Position numbers and translations under genes: made by a program
The notes under the pieces: generated by a model
The model's database searches: none
Told to the model about the DNA's origin: nothing
What the model saw: the letters and a program-made list of their open reading frames with translations, nothing else
Shown: piece after piece, positions 8,373 to 16,435 of the stretch
How the letters are laid out: the number at the start of each line of letters is the position of its first letter
Position numbering within the stretch: position 1 is the first letter of the stretch
Source: GCA-2717185 sp964474755
GTDB taxonomy: Bacteria > Pseudomonadota > Alphaproteobacteria > UBA8366 > GCA-2717185
Length of the DNA: 64,000 nt
Direction: 5' to 3'
Assembly (NCBI GenBank): GCA_964474755.1
Contig: CAYYUG010000012.1
Coordinates: 3,986-67,985, forward strand

Positions 8373-9787
8373 GAATTCGGAACCACGTCGAAAGCGATAC
8401 TGATGCGCGTCTGATCTGACTCGAACGGTATCGTACGATGGAAAGTGTAGCTGGGGAACAAAACCATGAGACCAGGCTTTGGTTTGACGCGACGAGTTTT
8501 TGGTGCGGCAGACCAGTGATATTCTGGACCAGGTTCACCGAATTCGATCCAACCCTTCTGCCCATCTTGGTGTACGATTTCGGGAACCTGCGCGTAGTAG
8601 ACGCCACTTAGCCAAGCTGTGCGATGGATATGCGAGACCTGATAACCTTTGCCCTCGAATACGATTGCCCATACAGCCAAATGCCATTTGCGCGGCCGGT
8701 GCGCGATGAATGGGTGCGTTGTGTCTGTACCGAGCCTGCACACGAATTCGTCGACCGCCTTGCCGATCATTTTTTCGAATGCGCTGACTGGTCCTTTTGG
8801 TTTCTGCGTCAGGTCCGCTGTGTGTTTGCCGAGCCGTGTCGCATGGCTGGTAGGCGATAAATTTAAAGAGGGGTGATTTACCGCGTGGTCGACCATTGCA
8901 GCGTTAAAGGCGTCGAGGCTCTTGTAGCCGGGCGCCTTATCGTGACAGACCAGTGCGACGAAACGGTCGAGGTCGACCAATTGCTGAACTGTCGTTGTGT
9001 CACCGCGTTCGTTGAGTGCGACAGATTTCGCTGCGAGGACGCTGGTGTTACCAGGATGCTGCATCAGGAAATTTTCACAGGCGGTAACGGCAGCGTCCGG
9101 CTCCTCGCGCTGAACTAAGACGTCTGCCAAGCTACTGATCGCCTCCGCATCGTCTGGATTGGCTTCCGTAGCGCGCGCGAAGGTCGCGGCCGCTTCGCTT
9201 AACCGGCCGTTATCCTGCAACGACCTGCCAAGGCCGATTAGCACTTCCGAGTCACCGTACAGGATGGTGGCAGCTTTGCCGTAGGCGGCGATTGCGTCCC
9301 CCAATTTACCCTGACTGCGTAGAATAAAACCTTTGCTGGCGAGCGCTTTGCCGTGACCCGGGTCAGCCTCGAGCGCCCGGTCGTAGGCTGCGAGTGCCTC
9401 GTCTAGCCGGCCTAACTGGTTCAGCACACTGCCGAGATTGTAGTGGGTACTGGCTAAGCTGGGCTCCAACTCTGCCGCGCGGCCAAAGGCGGATACCGCG
9501 TCGTTCAAGAGACCGGCCGATTGGCTCACCAGTCCAAGATTATAGAAGGTTTGGGGATCGTCTGGGTCCGCCTGTTTGGCGTCGCCTAGCCAATTTAGTG
9601 CCAGGTCTGAATGGTTCGCTTGAAAAGCAGCAAAACTTGCCATGTTGAGCGCAGCGACATCATCAGGTCGGCGTTTCAGGTATTTTTTAAAATGGGGGAG
9701 CGCCTTGGTGAAACGGCCGGCGTCATGATGCGTGACTGCTGCGGTCAGCATCGCATTCATACGTGCGGCGGAGACGGCGACATTCAT
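8369..9787 (-). CDS. TPR-repeat protein fused to a C-terminal 2OG-Fe(II) oxygenase-like domain
   Basis: The 472-residue protein has two parts. Residues about 15-260 are tandem tetratricopeptide repeats, with the typical A-x-x-x-Y-x-x-A-L-x-x-x-P pattern (for example THYNLGSVLNQLGRLDEAL). Residues about 360-472 resemble the putative 2OG-Fe(II) oxygenase family often attached to TPRs: HIHRTAWLSGVYY supplies the first histidines and FHRTIPF followed by RISIAFDV supplies the distal His and Arg. The TPR part likely recruits a protein substrate or partner. The stop overlaps the GMC start (ATGA), and the gene begins 1 base after the DUF1989 gene, so the products are probably made together. Whether the oxygenase acts on protein or small molecule is unknown. 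Confidence 0.87.
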   Translation of the reverse strand: MNVAVSAARMNAMLTAAVTHHDAGRFTKALPHFKKYLKRRPDDVAALNMASFAAFQANHSDLALNWLGDAKQADPDDPQTFYNLGLVSQSAGLLNDAVSAFGRAAELEPSLASTHYNLGSVLNQLGRLDEALAAYDRALEADPGHGKALASKGFILRSQGKLGDAIAAYGKAATILYGDSEVLIGLGRSLQDNGRLSEAAATFARATEANPDDAEAISSLADVLVQREEPDAAVTACENFLMQHPGNTSVLAAKSVALNERGDTTTVQQLVDLDRFVALVCHDKAPGYKSLDAFNAAMVDHAVNHPSLNLSPTSHATRLGKHTADLTQKPKGPVSAFEKMIGKAVDEFVCRLGTDTTHPFIAHRPRKWHLAVWAIVFEGKGYQVSHIHRTAWLSGVYYAQVPEIVHQDGQKGWIEFGEPGPEYHWSAAPKTRRVKPKPGLMVLFPSYTFHRTIPFESDQTRISIAFDVVPNS

Positions 9788-9788
9788 C

Positions 9789-10385
9789 TCAAAAAACCCG
9801 GTAGTGCACGTCTTTGGGCGTACGATCCGGGCCGTTCGTCGGGTTAAGGTCTTGAGGACAGCACGACATGACGACGATGCAATCTATCTTCGCCATAAAG
9901 GTAAGCGCGTCGCCTGGTTGGCTCTCTGGTGGTTTTTTGAACAGACGATTACCCATTTCCCAGGGCCGGTTCATGAACATGTTGAAGGGGCAGGGAGTGT
10001 GATCCGACACTAGATCCAGTTCGGCTAATGCGGCTTTTAGATTATCGGTGCAATTGTCGTGATAGTCGGTGCAACCGAGCAACTGGTACCGATAGACATC
10101 GCAGGCTGCATTCAACGTGTCGTGCACGCCGGGGCTGGTGTCGTCGGTTATGGTGACAATGGCGCGCCGTCGATTGCTTAGGAAGGCTTCGCCCAATTCT
10201 GGCATCATCTTGTTGATAGTTGCCCGGGTATGTTCCATGGACATCCATTCACTAAGGTCCTCGGCGTTGAATACCCATGTATCAACGACTTGGGTTCCGT
10301 GCGTATTGACGACTTGTATTTGCCGGCCCGCCTCGACCCGCTGCGCCTTAGCGCGCCGCGCAGGTACTTTGGTAAGTTCGCTCAT
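9789..10385 (-). CDS. DUF1989 / urea carboxylase-associated family protein
   Basis: A 198-residue soluble protein that matches the DUF1989 family, best known beside urea carboxylase and allophanate hydrolase genes. Recognisable blocks are VVNTHGTQVVDTWVF, the MSMEHTRATINK segment, a CDVYRYQLLG strand, HDNCTDNL and PFNMFMN; the conserved Cys and His in the latter part are likely metal ligands. No urea carboxylase is in the window; here it sits inside an operon of redox enzymes, overlapping the ketopantoate-reductase-like gene by 4 bases (ATGA) and ending 1 base before the TPR/oxygenase gene. That context suggests a role in an amine or guanidine-type substrate pathway, but this is inference. 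Confidence 0.87.
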   Translation of the reverse strand: MSELTKVPARRAKAQRVEAGRQIQVVNTHGTQVVDTWVFNAEDLSEWMSMEHTRATINKMMPELGEAFLSNRRRAIVTITDDTSPGVHDTLNAACDVYRYQLLGCTDYHDNCTDNLKAALAELDLVSDHTPCPFNMFMNRPWEMGNRLFKKPPESQPGDALTFMAKIDCIVVMSCCPQDLNPTNGPDRTPKDVHYRVF

Positions 10386-11359
10386 ACGCTCGCCTCCTCG
10401 ATTTGCCGCAGCAAGTCGGTGGCGGTCATACTCTGCGGCTTGATCCCCTCGCGCGCCATTCGATTGGCAAGGCGCAGCACTACTTCATTGGCCGGCGTCA
10501 ATACGTTGTGTAACCGTCCAAGCATGATGATCTCGCCGTTTAAATAGTCCGCTTCTATATCACGGTTTCCACGCATAAGCCCCTGCCAGGAAGAGTCACC
10601 CTTTCGCCCTACACCATTTATCTTTCCGGCCTTCATAAGGTCCCCGCGTCGTTCTGTGATCTCATTTTCCTCCGTGTAAGCGATGCCAGCGGCTTTATAG
10701 ACAGCTCGGCACTCCGCCCTCAGTAACTCCCGGACCGGGTTAGCTTCATCGTTGCGTGGCGCCAAGGCATTTAACGCGTTGCCCAAGTTGATGAGTAATT
10801 TGCCGTATTTCCAGCGCATGATGTCTGCCGTTGGACGGGCGCTGAAGTTGGCGTTTTCTAACGTTGCCATAAGCTTTTTGACGCGGTCATCTATGCCTTT
10901 GGGGAAGACACCAGTGTCCAGGATCCCGATCGTCTTGGCTGATGTAGTTTGAATTATGCCGGGTTTTAGGAAGGTTGAGGGTAGGTAAATCAGCATGGCA
11001 TAAACACTGCGGAACCGGCGTAACGCAGCGCGTTCGTTTGCGACACCATTTTGTCCGCAAACCACAGGGATGTTATCGCCGGCAACGTCGCGCAACGTAT
11101 CTAGCGCATCCAGAGTGTGTTGTGCTTTCATGGTCAGCAGCACGACATCGTCATCGCGAAAGGCGATCTCTGATGGATGCCCAACGGCGGTCAGTGGCAG
11201 AGTGTCCGTGCCGTTCGGCGTTTCGTATCGAAGACCATCTTTTTGTATTGATTTCAGATGTGGGCCGCGCGCAATTAGCACGACCTCTTGGTCTGTTTTG
11301 AATAGCTGCGCGCCGATTACGCCGCCGATGCCGCCTGCGCCATATATGATAATACGCAT
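10382..11359 (-). CDS. Ketopantoate reductase family (ApbA/PanE-like) oxidoreductase
   Basis: About 325 residues with the 2-dehydropantoate 2-reductase architecture: an N-terminal NAD(P)-binding motif (IIIYGAGGIGGVIGAQL), a central KAQHTLDALD region with the conserved Lys, QNGVANE, and a C-terminal helical domain with the LLINLGNALNAL segment (Lys-Leu-x-x-N). ATG 11359 is chosen because it begins exactly at the dinucleotide-binding strand and has a GGAG upstream; the ATG at 11398 would overlap the PhyH gene by 35 bases. Many members of this family reduce 2-keto acids other than ketopantoate, and its place in a catabolic operon argues against a pantothenate role. Confidence 0.88.
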   Translation of the reverse strand: MRIIIYGAGGIGGVIGAQLFKTDQEVVLIARGPHLKSIQKDGLRYETPNGTDTLPLTAVGHPSEIAFRDDDVVLLTMKAQHTLDALDTLRDVAGDNIPVVCGQNGVANERAALRRFRSVYAMLIYLPSTFLKPGIIQTTSAKTIGILDTGVFPKGIDDRVKKLMATLENANFSARPTADIMRWKYGKLLINLGNALNALAPRNDEANPVRELLRAECRAVYKAAGIAYTEENEITERRGDLMKAGKINGVGRKGDSSWQGLMRGNRDIEADYLNGEIIMLGRLHNVLTPANEVVLRLANRMAREGIKPQSMTATDLLRQIEEASV

Positions 11360-11363
11360 GTAT

Positions 11364-12110
11364 TTATGTACTCCGGCGCAGGATCGGTGTTGCGCCATCC
11401 GGTAAAATTTTCAACATACTTGGATCCGGCATTTTAGCGTCCATAAAATGCATGGCGATACCACGCCGTGGCTGATCGGTCTTGTTCTTCAGAGAACGGT
11501 GTGGCATGAGGCAGTGGTGGATCGCGAAACTACCGCGTTTTACTTCCGCCGGTACCGCGCCGTTGTCGTCCAAGTCGCGGATCGCAAAATAAAAGCCCTT
11601 TTTCTCATCTGTGTCCCAAAGTTGCTCGTGCGGTAGTGCATTCTTGTGCCGCCCTGGCAAATACCACATGCAGCCGTTTTCTGCGGTCGCGTCGTCTAGG
11701 GCGAGCCAGACGCTGATTGTTCGATTTTCTGCGACATTGAAATAATGGTTGTCCTGGTGCCAACCGACTTCGCCACCCGTTCGCGCCGGTTTGTACAAAC
11801 CTTGGTAATGGATTAACCGAAGGTCCGGACCCAGAAGCCCTTCGACCAAATCGAGTAGCCGTGAGTCGTGAATTAACATTCGGAAAATTGGGTGCTGCAG
11901 ATGAGCCGTACGGATCTGATAGACATGGAAATCGTCGTCGTGATCGTTGCCGGATTGTACGTTTTGCAGCGCATTTTCGCGGGATAGCCGATCGACCGTC
12001 GCCATGTAGCAATCCTGCAGATGCGTCACTTCGTCAGCTTCCAGGAAGCCATCGGCAAGAACGTAACCGTCGTGCTCAAACTGCTTAATCTGTGCTGTGC
12101 TTAATCGCAT
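11364..12110 (-). CDS. Phytanoyl-CoA dioxygenase (PhyH) family Fe(II)/2-oxoglutarate oxygenase
   Basis: The 248-residue protein has the jelly-roll oxygenase signature: the facial triad is visible as GWHQDNHYF (H-x-D, about residues 118-120) and AIHHCLMPHRS (distal His), with the 2OG-binding Arg in RRGIAMHFMD near the C terminus. PhyH proteins hydroxylate or halogenate small molecules and acyl-CoAs using O2 and 2-oxoglutarate. It is the first gene of the leftward five-gene operon and its stop lies 4 bases before the next start. A second, unrelated Fe(II) oxygenase domain is encoded three genes later. Substrate unknown. Confidence 0.92.
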   Translation of the reverse strand: MRLSTAQIKQFEHDGYVLADGFLEADEVTHLQDCYMATVDRLSRENALQNVQSGNDHDDDFHVYQIRTAHLQHPIFRMLIHDSRLLDLVEGLLGPDLRLIHYQGLYKPARTGGEVGWHQDNHYFNVAENRTISVWLALDDATAENGCMWYLPGRHKNALPHEQLWDTDEKKGFYFAIRDLDDNGAVPAEVKRGSFAIHHCLMPHRSLKNKTDQPRRGIAMHFMDAKMPDPSMLKILPDGATPILRRST

Positions 12111-12209
12111 GGGCCCAGTATACGCAATCTATATCCCGACCTGTCGAGAGGCCGTTGACCAGCCTGCGCCGGATCGTAAGCTGACGCAAACGAAAGTAGG
12201 GAGAACAAA

Positions 12210-13043
12210 ATGTTGGAGCTCGAAGGAAAGGTTGCCATCGTCACCGGCGGCGCGAGCGGTATTGGTGAGGGGACAATACGGCTTTTTGCCTCGGAAGGCG
12301 CCAAGGTTGTGATCGCAGATATGCAAGAAGCACGCGGAGCGGCGTTGGCCGAGGAACTTGGTGAGGCGGCACTGTTCCAAAAGGTCGAGGTGCGCCAAGA
12401 GGATCAGGTCAAGGCTGCGGTCGATTTGGCTCTGGAAAATTGGGGACGTTTGGATTGCATGTTCAACAATGCTGGCTTCGGCGGTGTTCTCGGACCGATC
12501 GAGGAAGTACCAGCGGATGAGTTTGACATGACCATGGATGTTTTGGTGCGCGGCGTATTTCTGGGCATGAAACACGCAATCCCGATTATGAAAAAACAAA
12601 AGAGTGGCAGCATTATAAATACCGGCAGCATCGCGGGAGTGACCTGTGGGCGTGGACCGGTGGTTTACTCTGTCGCAAAGGCGGCGGTGAACCATATGAG
12701 CAAGGTTACTGCGATGGAACTCGGTGAGCATAACATCCGCGTCAACGCTATCTGTCCTGGCTATATCGCTACACCGCTCTCAACTAATACGGTAGGACGG
12801 CCTGACACGCTTATCGAAGAGCGTATTAAGGGTTCGAAATACCGTCAGCCTATTCCGCGCTACGGCCGACCGGACGATATCGCCCAGATGGCGTTGTTTC
12901 TCGCAGGTGATCGCTCAACCTTCGTTACAGGCCAGGCCATTGTCGTAGATGGCGGCGCGGCAAACGGTGTAATGTGGTCTGATCAGAACGATGTTTACAA
13001 GAGCTATCACCCCATCAGTGTTTATAATCCCGACGCAGAATAG
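12210..13043 (+). CDS. SDR family NAD(P)-dependent oxidoreductase
   Basis: A 277-residue classical short-chain dehydrogenase with every key element: TGGASGIG cofactor loop (residues 12-19), NNAG (about 87-90), the catalytic Ser in NTGSIAG and the Tyr/Lys pair in YSVAKAAV. A GGGAGAACAAA ribosome site precedes the ATG. The acidic end of the second strand (VIADMQEA) suggests NAD rather than NADP. The molybdopterin dehydrogenase gene follows 42 bases later in the same direction with a small hairpin between them, so the two may be partly co-transcribed. The substrate is likely a secondary alcohol or ketone but is not identifiable. Confidence 0.93.
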   Translation: MLELEGKVAIVTGGASGIGEGTIRLFASEGAKVVIADMQEARGAALAEELGEAALFQKVEVRQEDQVKAAVDLALENWGRLDCMFNNAGFGGVLGPIEEVPADEFDMTMDVLVRGVFLGMKHAIPIMKKQKSGSIINTGSIAGVTCGRGPVVYSVAKAAVNHMSKVTAMELGEHNIRVNAICPGYIATPLSTNTVGRPDTLIEERIKGSKYRQPIPRYGRPDDIAQMALFLAGDRSTFVTGQAIVVDGGAANGVMWSDQNDVYKSYHPISVYNPDAE

Positions 13044-13044
13044 A

Positions 13045-13061
13045 ACGGCGCAAAACGCCGT
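13045..13061 (+). terminator. Short GC-rich hairpin between SDR and molybdopterin gene
   Basis: A perfect 6-bp stem, ACGGCG and CGCCGT, with a 5-base loop, immediately followed by GTTTCCTTTT. It sits just after the SDR stop and before the next gene. It resembles a weak intrinsic terminator or an attenuator that lowers downstream expression. Confidence 0.4.
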
Positions 13062-13085
13062 GTTTCCTTTTATGTAGGTGAAACG

Positions 13086-15407
13086 ATGGCAATTATGGAA
13101 ACCGGAATTGGGGCTCCGGTGTTGCGCAAGGAAGATGAGCGGTTTCTGACAGGGTACGCTTGTTTCAGTGATGACATTAAACCAGATGGCGTCTTGGCCG
13201 CATTGGCCTTGCGATCGCCGGTGGCGCATGCCGAAATTCGGACGATCAACGTTGAGGCTGCGCGTACTGCAGCTGGCGTAAAGTTAGTTTTGCTCGCGTC
13301 AGATTTAGAGGCGGAGGGTGTGCAAGTCATCCCGTCATATTCCACGTCCCCACCCTTTGATGTCGGTAGGATTGAAGGTGGTGATGCGGCTGATCTATCG
13401 CAGTACCCGTTGGCTCGAGACCGCGTTCGCTATGCCGGCGAACCGGTCGCCTTTGTGGTCGCCGATACGATTGAAGAGGCACGGACTGCGGCGGAGCTCA
13501 TTGAAGTAGATTATGTCGACCTCCCGGCCGTTATGGAGATCGAGGAGGCATTGGCACTCTCGTCAGAACAGCTCTGGTTTGATGCCCCGGGGAACGTGAC
13601 CTTTGACTGGGAAACCGGCGACGCGGCGGCAACTGATGCGGTATTTGCCACTGCCGCTCATGTAAGCTGCCTTCGGGTGGAGAATAACCGTGTCGTCATC
13701 GCTTTCATGGAACCGCGTGCTGCTGTTGCAGAATGGGACCAAGTGGTGGATCGCTATACGTTACAAGTGGGCTGCCAATCAGCACATGGAATGCGCGCAG
13801 GGCTCGCGACGGTGTTGGGAGTTGACGAAGGAAAAATTCATGTCGTTGTCCCTGATACCGGTGGCGGCTTCGGTGCGCGTGGTGGTGTTTATCCTGAGTT
13901 CGTCTTGGCGCTACTGTCGGCACGATTGCTTGGCAGGCCCGTAAAGTGGACGGAAAGCCGCAGCGAGGCTTTTTTGACCGATACCCAGTCACGCGACCAC
14001 GTATTACATGGCGAGTTGGCGTTGGATGGCGATGGCCACTTTCTGGCATTGCGGGTGCGCGGAGATTGGCGACACGGCGCCTATCTGGGCAGTCGAAGTA
14101 TGTGGGTGATGACGCATTATCTGACGCAGATTTTGGGTGGGCCCTACCGCATTCCGACGGGCCATCTGATATTGCGTGGGATTGCTACCAACACGACCCC
14201 TGTGGGAGCGTTGCGCGGGATAGGCCGGCTGGAAGCTAACTATGTCTTGGAACGGCTTATTGATCAGGCCGCTTCGGAATTCGGCGTCGATCCTGTCACT
14301 CTTCGGCGAAAAAACCTCATCGGTTCCGATGATTTCCCGTGGCGTACGATCGGCGGTGCAACAGTCACGTCCGGTGAGTATTTGGATAATCTCGATCATG
14401 CCTTGATGCTCGCTAATCCACGCGGCATCGCCGCGCGACGCGCGCGGGCTTCGACCAAAGGTTGGCTGCACGGTTTCGGTGTGGCGCTATACACCGAAAA
14501 TAACGGCAGTACACCGACAGAATTTGCCGAAATCGCAGTAGACGGTGCGGGCAAGGTTACGGCAACAGTCGGTACCCAGGATTTTGGAATGGGTCATTCG
14601 ACGATGTATTCGCAAATCCTGTCGCAGTGGCTTGGCGTTTCGTTTGCGGATGTATTGGTCGTCTTTGGTGATACGGACAAAGTGTACCGTGGTGTTGGAT
14701 CGTTTGGGTCGCGTTCAGCACGATTGGGGGGCAGTGCCGCAGTCCTTGGTGCCGAGAAAGTGATTAAGCGGGGCCGGGCGATTGCTTCGGATTTGCTTGA
14801 AGCAGCTAGCATGGATATTGAGTTCGCCAATGGCCGTTTCACGATTGCGGGTACTGATCGAAATGTCGGGTTATCTGAGGTCGCCGCCCGTGCCGAAGTA
14901 TTAGGTAATCCTTTGTCGGAAAGAGCGGATTTTGTCGCGGAAGGTGAGGTCGTCTCGAACGGCGTGCATGTTTGCGAAGTATCAATTGACCCAGTGCTGG
15001 GGACGGTGCGACTGGACAATTACGTCATCGTCGCCGACGTCGGCCGGGTCGTAAATCCGGTCATCGTGGCAGGCCAAATGCACGGTGGTGCGGCGCAGGG
15101 GATTGGGCAGGCCTTGCAGGAACGTATCGCTTACGACCGAAATAGCGGTCAAACGCTAACCGGAAGCTTCATGGACTACAATGTGCCGAAGGCGGACGAT
15201 CTACCGGTCTTTCAGGTTGCTTTCAACGAAGTAATCGAGGCGGAGAACCCGTTGGGTGTCAAAGGGGCCGGTGAATGCGCGACTACAGGGGCGCCGGCCG
15301 CCGTTATGAACGCCGTCGCCGACGCATTGCGCCGGGCTGGTGCCCAGCCCGTTGATATGCCGGCAACTCCGGAGAGCGTGTGGCGGGCGTTAAGGGCAGC
15401 TGGCTAA
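13086..15407 (+). CDS. Xanthine dehydrogenase/CO dehydrogenase-family molybdopterin-binding large subunit
   Basis: The 773-residue protein is a full-length molybdenum hydroxylase large subunit. It opens with GIGAPVLRKEDERFLTG, has the molybdopterin contact loop DTGGGFGARGG (about residue 257), a loop reading GALRGIGR near residue 375 and the catalytic glutamate in GVKGAGECATTGAP near residue 729. These enzymes hydroxylate aldehydes, N-heterocycles or CO and normally need an FAD subunit and a 2Fe-2S subunit encoded next to them; neither is in the window. The AYRCSFR loop of true form I CO dehydrogenase is absent, so CO oxidation is unlikely. Substrate unknown. Confidence 0.93.
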   Translation: MAIMETGIGAPVLRKEDERFLTGYACFSDDIKPDGVLAALALRSPVAHAEIRTINVEAARTAAGVKLVLLASDLEAEGVQVIPSYSTSPPFDVGRIEGGDAADLSQYPLARDRVRYAGEPVAFVVADTIEEARTAAELIEVDYVDLPAVMEIEEALALSSEQLWFDAPGNVTFDWETGDAAATDAVFATAAHVSCLRVENNRVVIAFMEPRAAVAEWDQVVDRYTLQVGCQSAHGMRAGLATVLGVDEGKIHVVVPDTGGGFGARGGVYPEFVLALLSARLLGRPVKWTESRSEAFLTDTQSRDHVLHGELALDGDGHFLALRVRGDWRHGAYLGSRSMWVMTHYLTQILGGPYRIPTGHLILRGIATNTTPVGALRGIGRLEANYVLERLIDQAASEFGVDPVTLRRKNLIGSDDFPWRTIGGATVTSGEYLDNLDHALMLANPRGIAARRARASTKGWLHGFGVALYTENNGSTPTEFAEIAVDGAGKVTATVGTQDFGMGHSTMYSQILSQWLGVSFADVLVVFGDTDKVYRGVGSFGSRSARLGGSAAVLGAEKVIKRGRAIASDLLEAASMDIEFANGRFTIAGTDRNVGLSEVAARAEVLGNPLSERADFVAEGEVVSNGVHVCEVSIDPVLGTVRLDNYVIVADVGRVVNPVIVAGQMHGGAAQGIGQALQERIAYDRNSGQTLTGSFMDYNVPKADDLPVFQVAFNEVIEAENPLGVKGAGECATTGAPAAVMNAVADALRRAGAQPVDMPATPESVWRALRAAG

Positions 15408-15590
15408 AAACTGTTTAGGTCCTGTCTCAAAAATAATCGGGCGGATGCTGTGTAAGGACCTCTCCATGACCTACACGATCACGGCAAGCGCAACCGGGTG
15501 GGCGAGGCCGTCATAGACAAACTACACGCCACCACACAGGCCCGAGCCTTATAGTTTCTGGGACATGTCGCCCGCATTTCCTCGGTACGT
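15408..15590. other. Non-coding spacer, unrecognised
   Basis: A 183-base spacer between the rightward molybdopterin gene and the leftward peptidoglycan-binding gene. Short broken reading frames exist on the plus strand (around 15470-15550), and the opening GTCCTGTCTCAAAAATAA has a look reminiscent of element ends, but I could not match it to any transposase or known repeat. Confidence 0.3.
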
Positions 15591-16298
15591 CTATTTCGCC
15601 CTAGATGGCGGTGGCGACGGCTCGCCGCCGATGACTACGCCGTTTTGCTGGGGACCAAAGGGCATGGTCTTGCCCTTCGGCAATTTGACTTCACCATTCC
15701 CACTGACGAACACATAGCCTCTCTTGTGGTTGACCCGGAAAACCATCGGCGTCTCACCCGACGGCGTGATTTGATGGCCTGCCAGGGTCAGCGGCCCTTC
15801 GATCTCATGGATGGCGCCGTGCGACCAGACCGTTGATTCCACATGAGCACGGCCGTCCTGGGTCAGGCCGAGGAATTGTAGCTTGTGTTGGTAACCGCCT
15901 TTGCGGGGGATGACCACAACCATTGCGCCCGGTCGCTCGTTGGCGTGGCGCAGGATAACTTTGGTGCCGAAATACTCGGGTGCGGTGCTGAGCGGTAGCA
16001 GAGCCGAGGGCAACGCGTGCAGCATCTTGGCCTCGCCGCTCGCAACAAGTTCCGCTATCGTGGCGTCGTCGACTTTTCCGGTTTGTGTGACGCCAGCCTT
16101 CTTCTGGAATTCTTTCAGGGCCGGGATGGTTTTGGCGTCGAAGGTGCCGTCGATCGGGCCAGGGTCGAAACCGAGATCCAGGAGACGCTGCTCAATCTCT
16201 AGAGTGCTGAGCGTTTTTCCTTTTTGTGCCAGAACGGGCGTCGCTGCCACAAGAAATAAGGCGTAAAGAAACAGTGTGGCGAGGCGGCAAACGACCAT
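15591..16298 (-). CDS. Exported peptidoglycan-binding domain protein
   Basis: The 235-residue protein begins with a Sec signal peptide (VVCRLATLFLYALFLVAATPVLA, cleavage after about residue 24). Residues about 30-88 form a PG_binding_1 domain, seen as EIEQRLLDLGFDPGPIDGTFDAKT and the later VTQTGKVDDATIAEL. The remaining part, about 130 residues, is a beta-rich region ending in a proline-rich tail; I do not recognise its fold. It probably acts in the periplasm at the cell wall. It is a single-gene unit and stands between two catabolic operons on the other strand, with which it shows no functional link. Confidence 0.85.
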   Translation of the reverse strand: MVVCRLATLFLYALFLVAATPVLAQKGKTLSTLEIEQRLLDLGFDPGPIDGTFDAKTIPALKEFQKKAGVTQTGKVDDATIAELVASGEAKMLHALPSALLPLSTAPEYFGTKVILRHANERPGAMVVVIPRKGGYQHKLQFLGLTQDGRAHVESTVWSHGAIHEIEGPLTLAGHQITPSGETPMVFRVNHKRGYVFVSGNGEVKLPKGKTMPFGPQQNGVVIGGEPSPPPSRAK

Positions 16299-16435
16299 GA
16301 AATATTCTCCGGACTGGTGACCGGGTAACTATAGCGATCATGCGAGAAACTAGATACGCGATTGCGAGGCGTGACCTTGTGCACCATGCTGATGCCGAGG
16401 ATGATGGCGCTTCGGCTTTCATTAGGGGATATAGC

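Noticed and set aside
13086..15407. Form I carbon monoxide dehydrogenase
   Set aside because: The diagnostic AYRCSFR active-site loop is absent; the loop reads GALRGIGR here and AFRGAGK in the gene at 29070. Only the wider molybdenum hydroxylase family is supported.
15408..15590. Possible insertion-sequence end
   Set aside because: The opening bases resemble element termini and there are broken frames, but no transposase motif, target duplication or inverted terminal repeat could be found.
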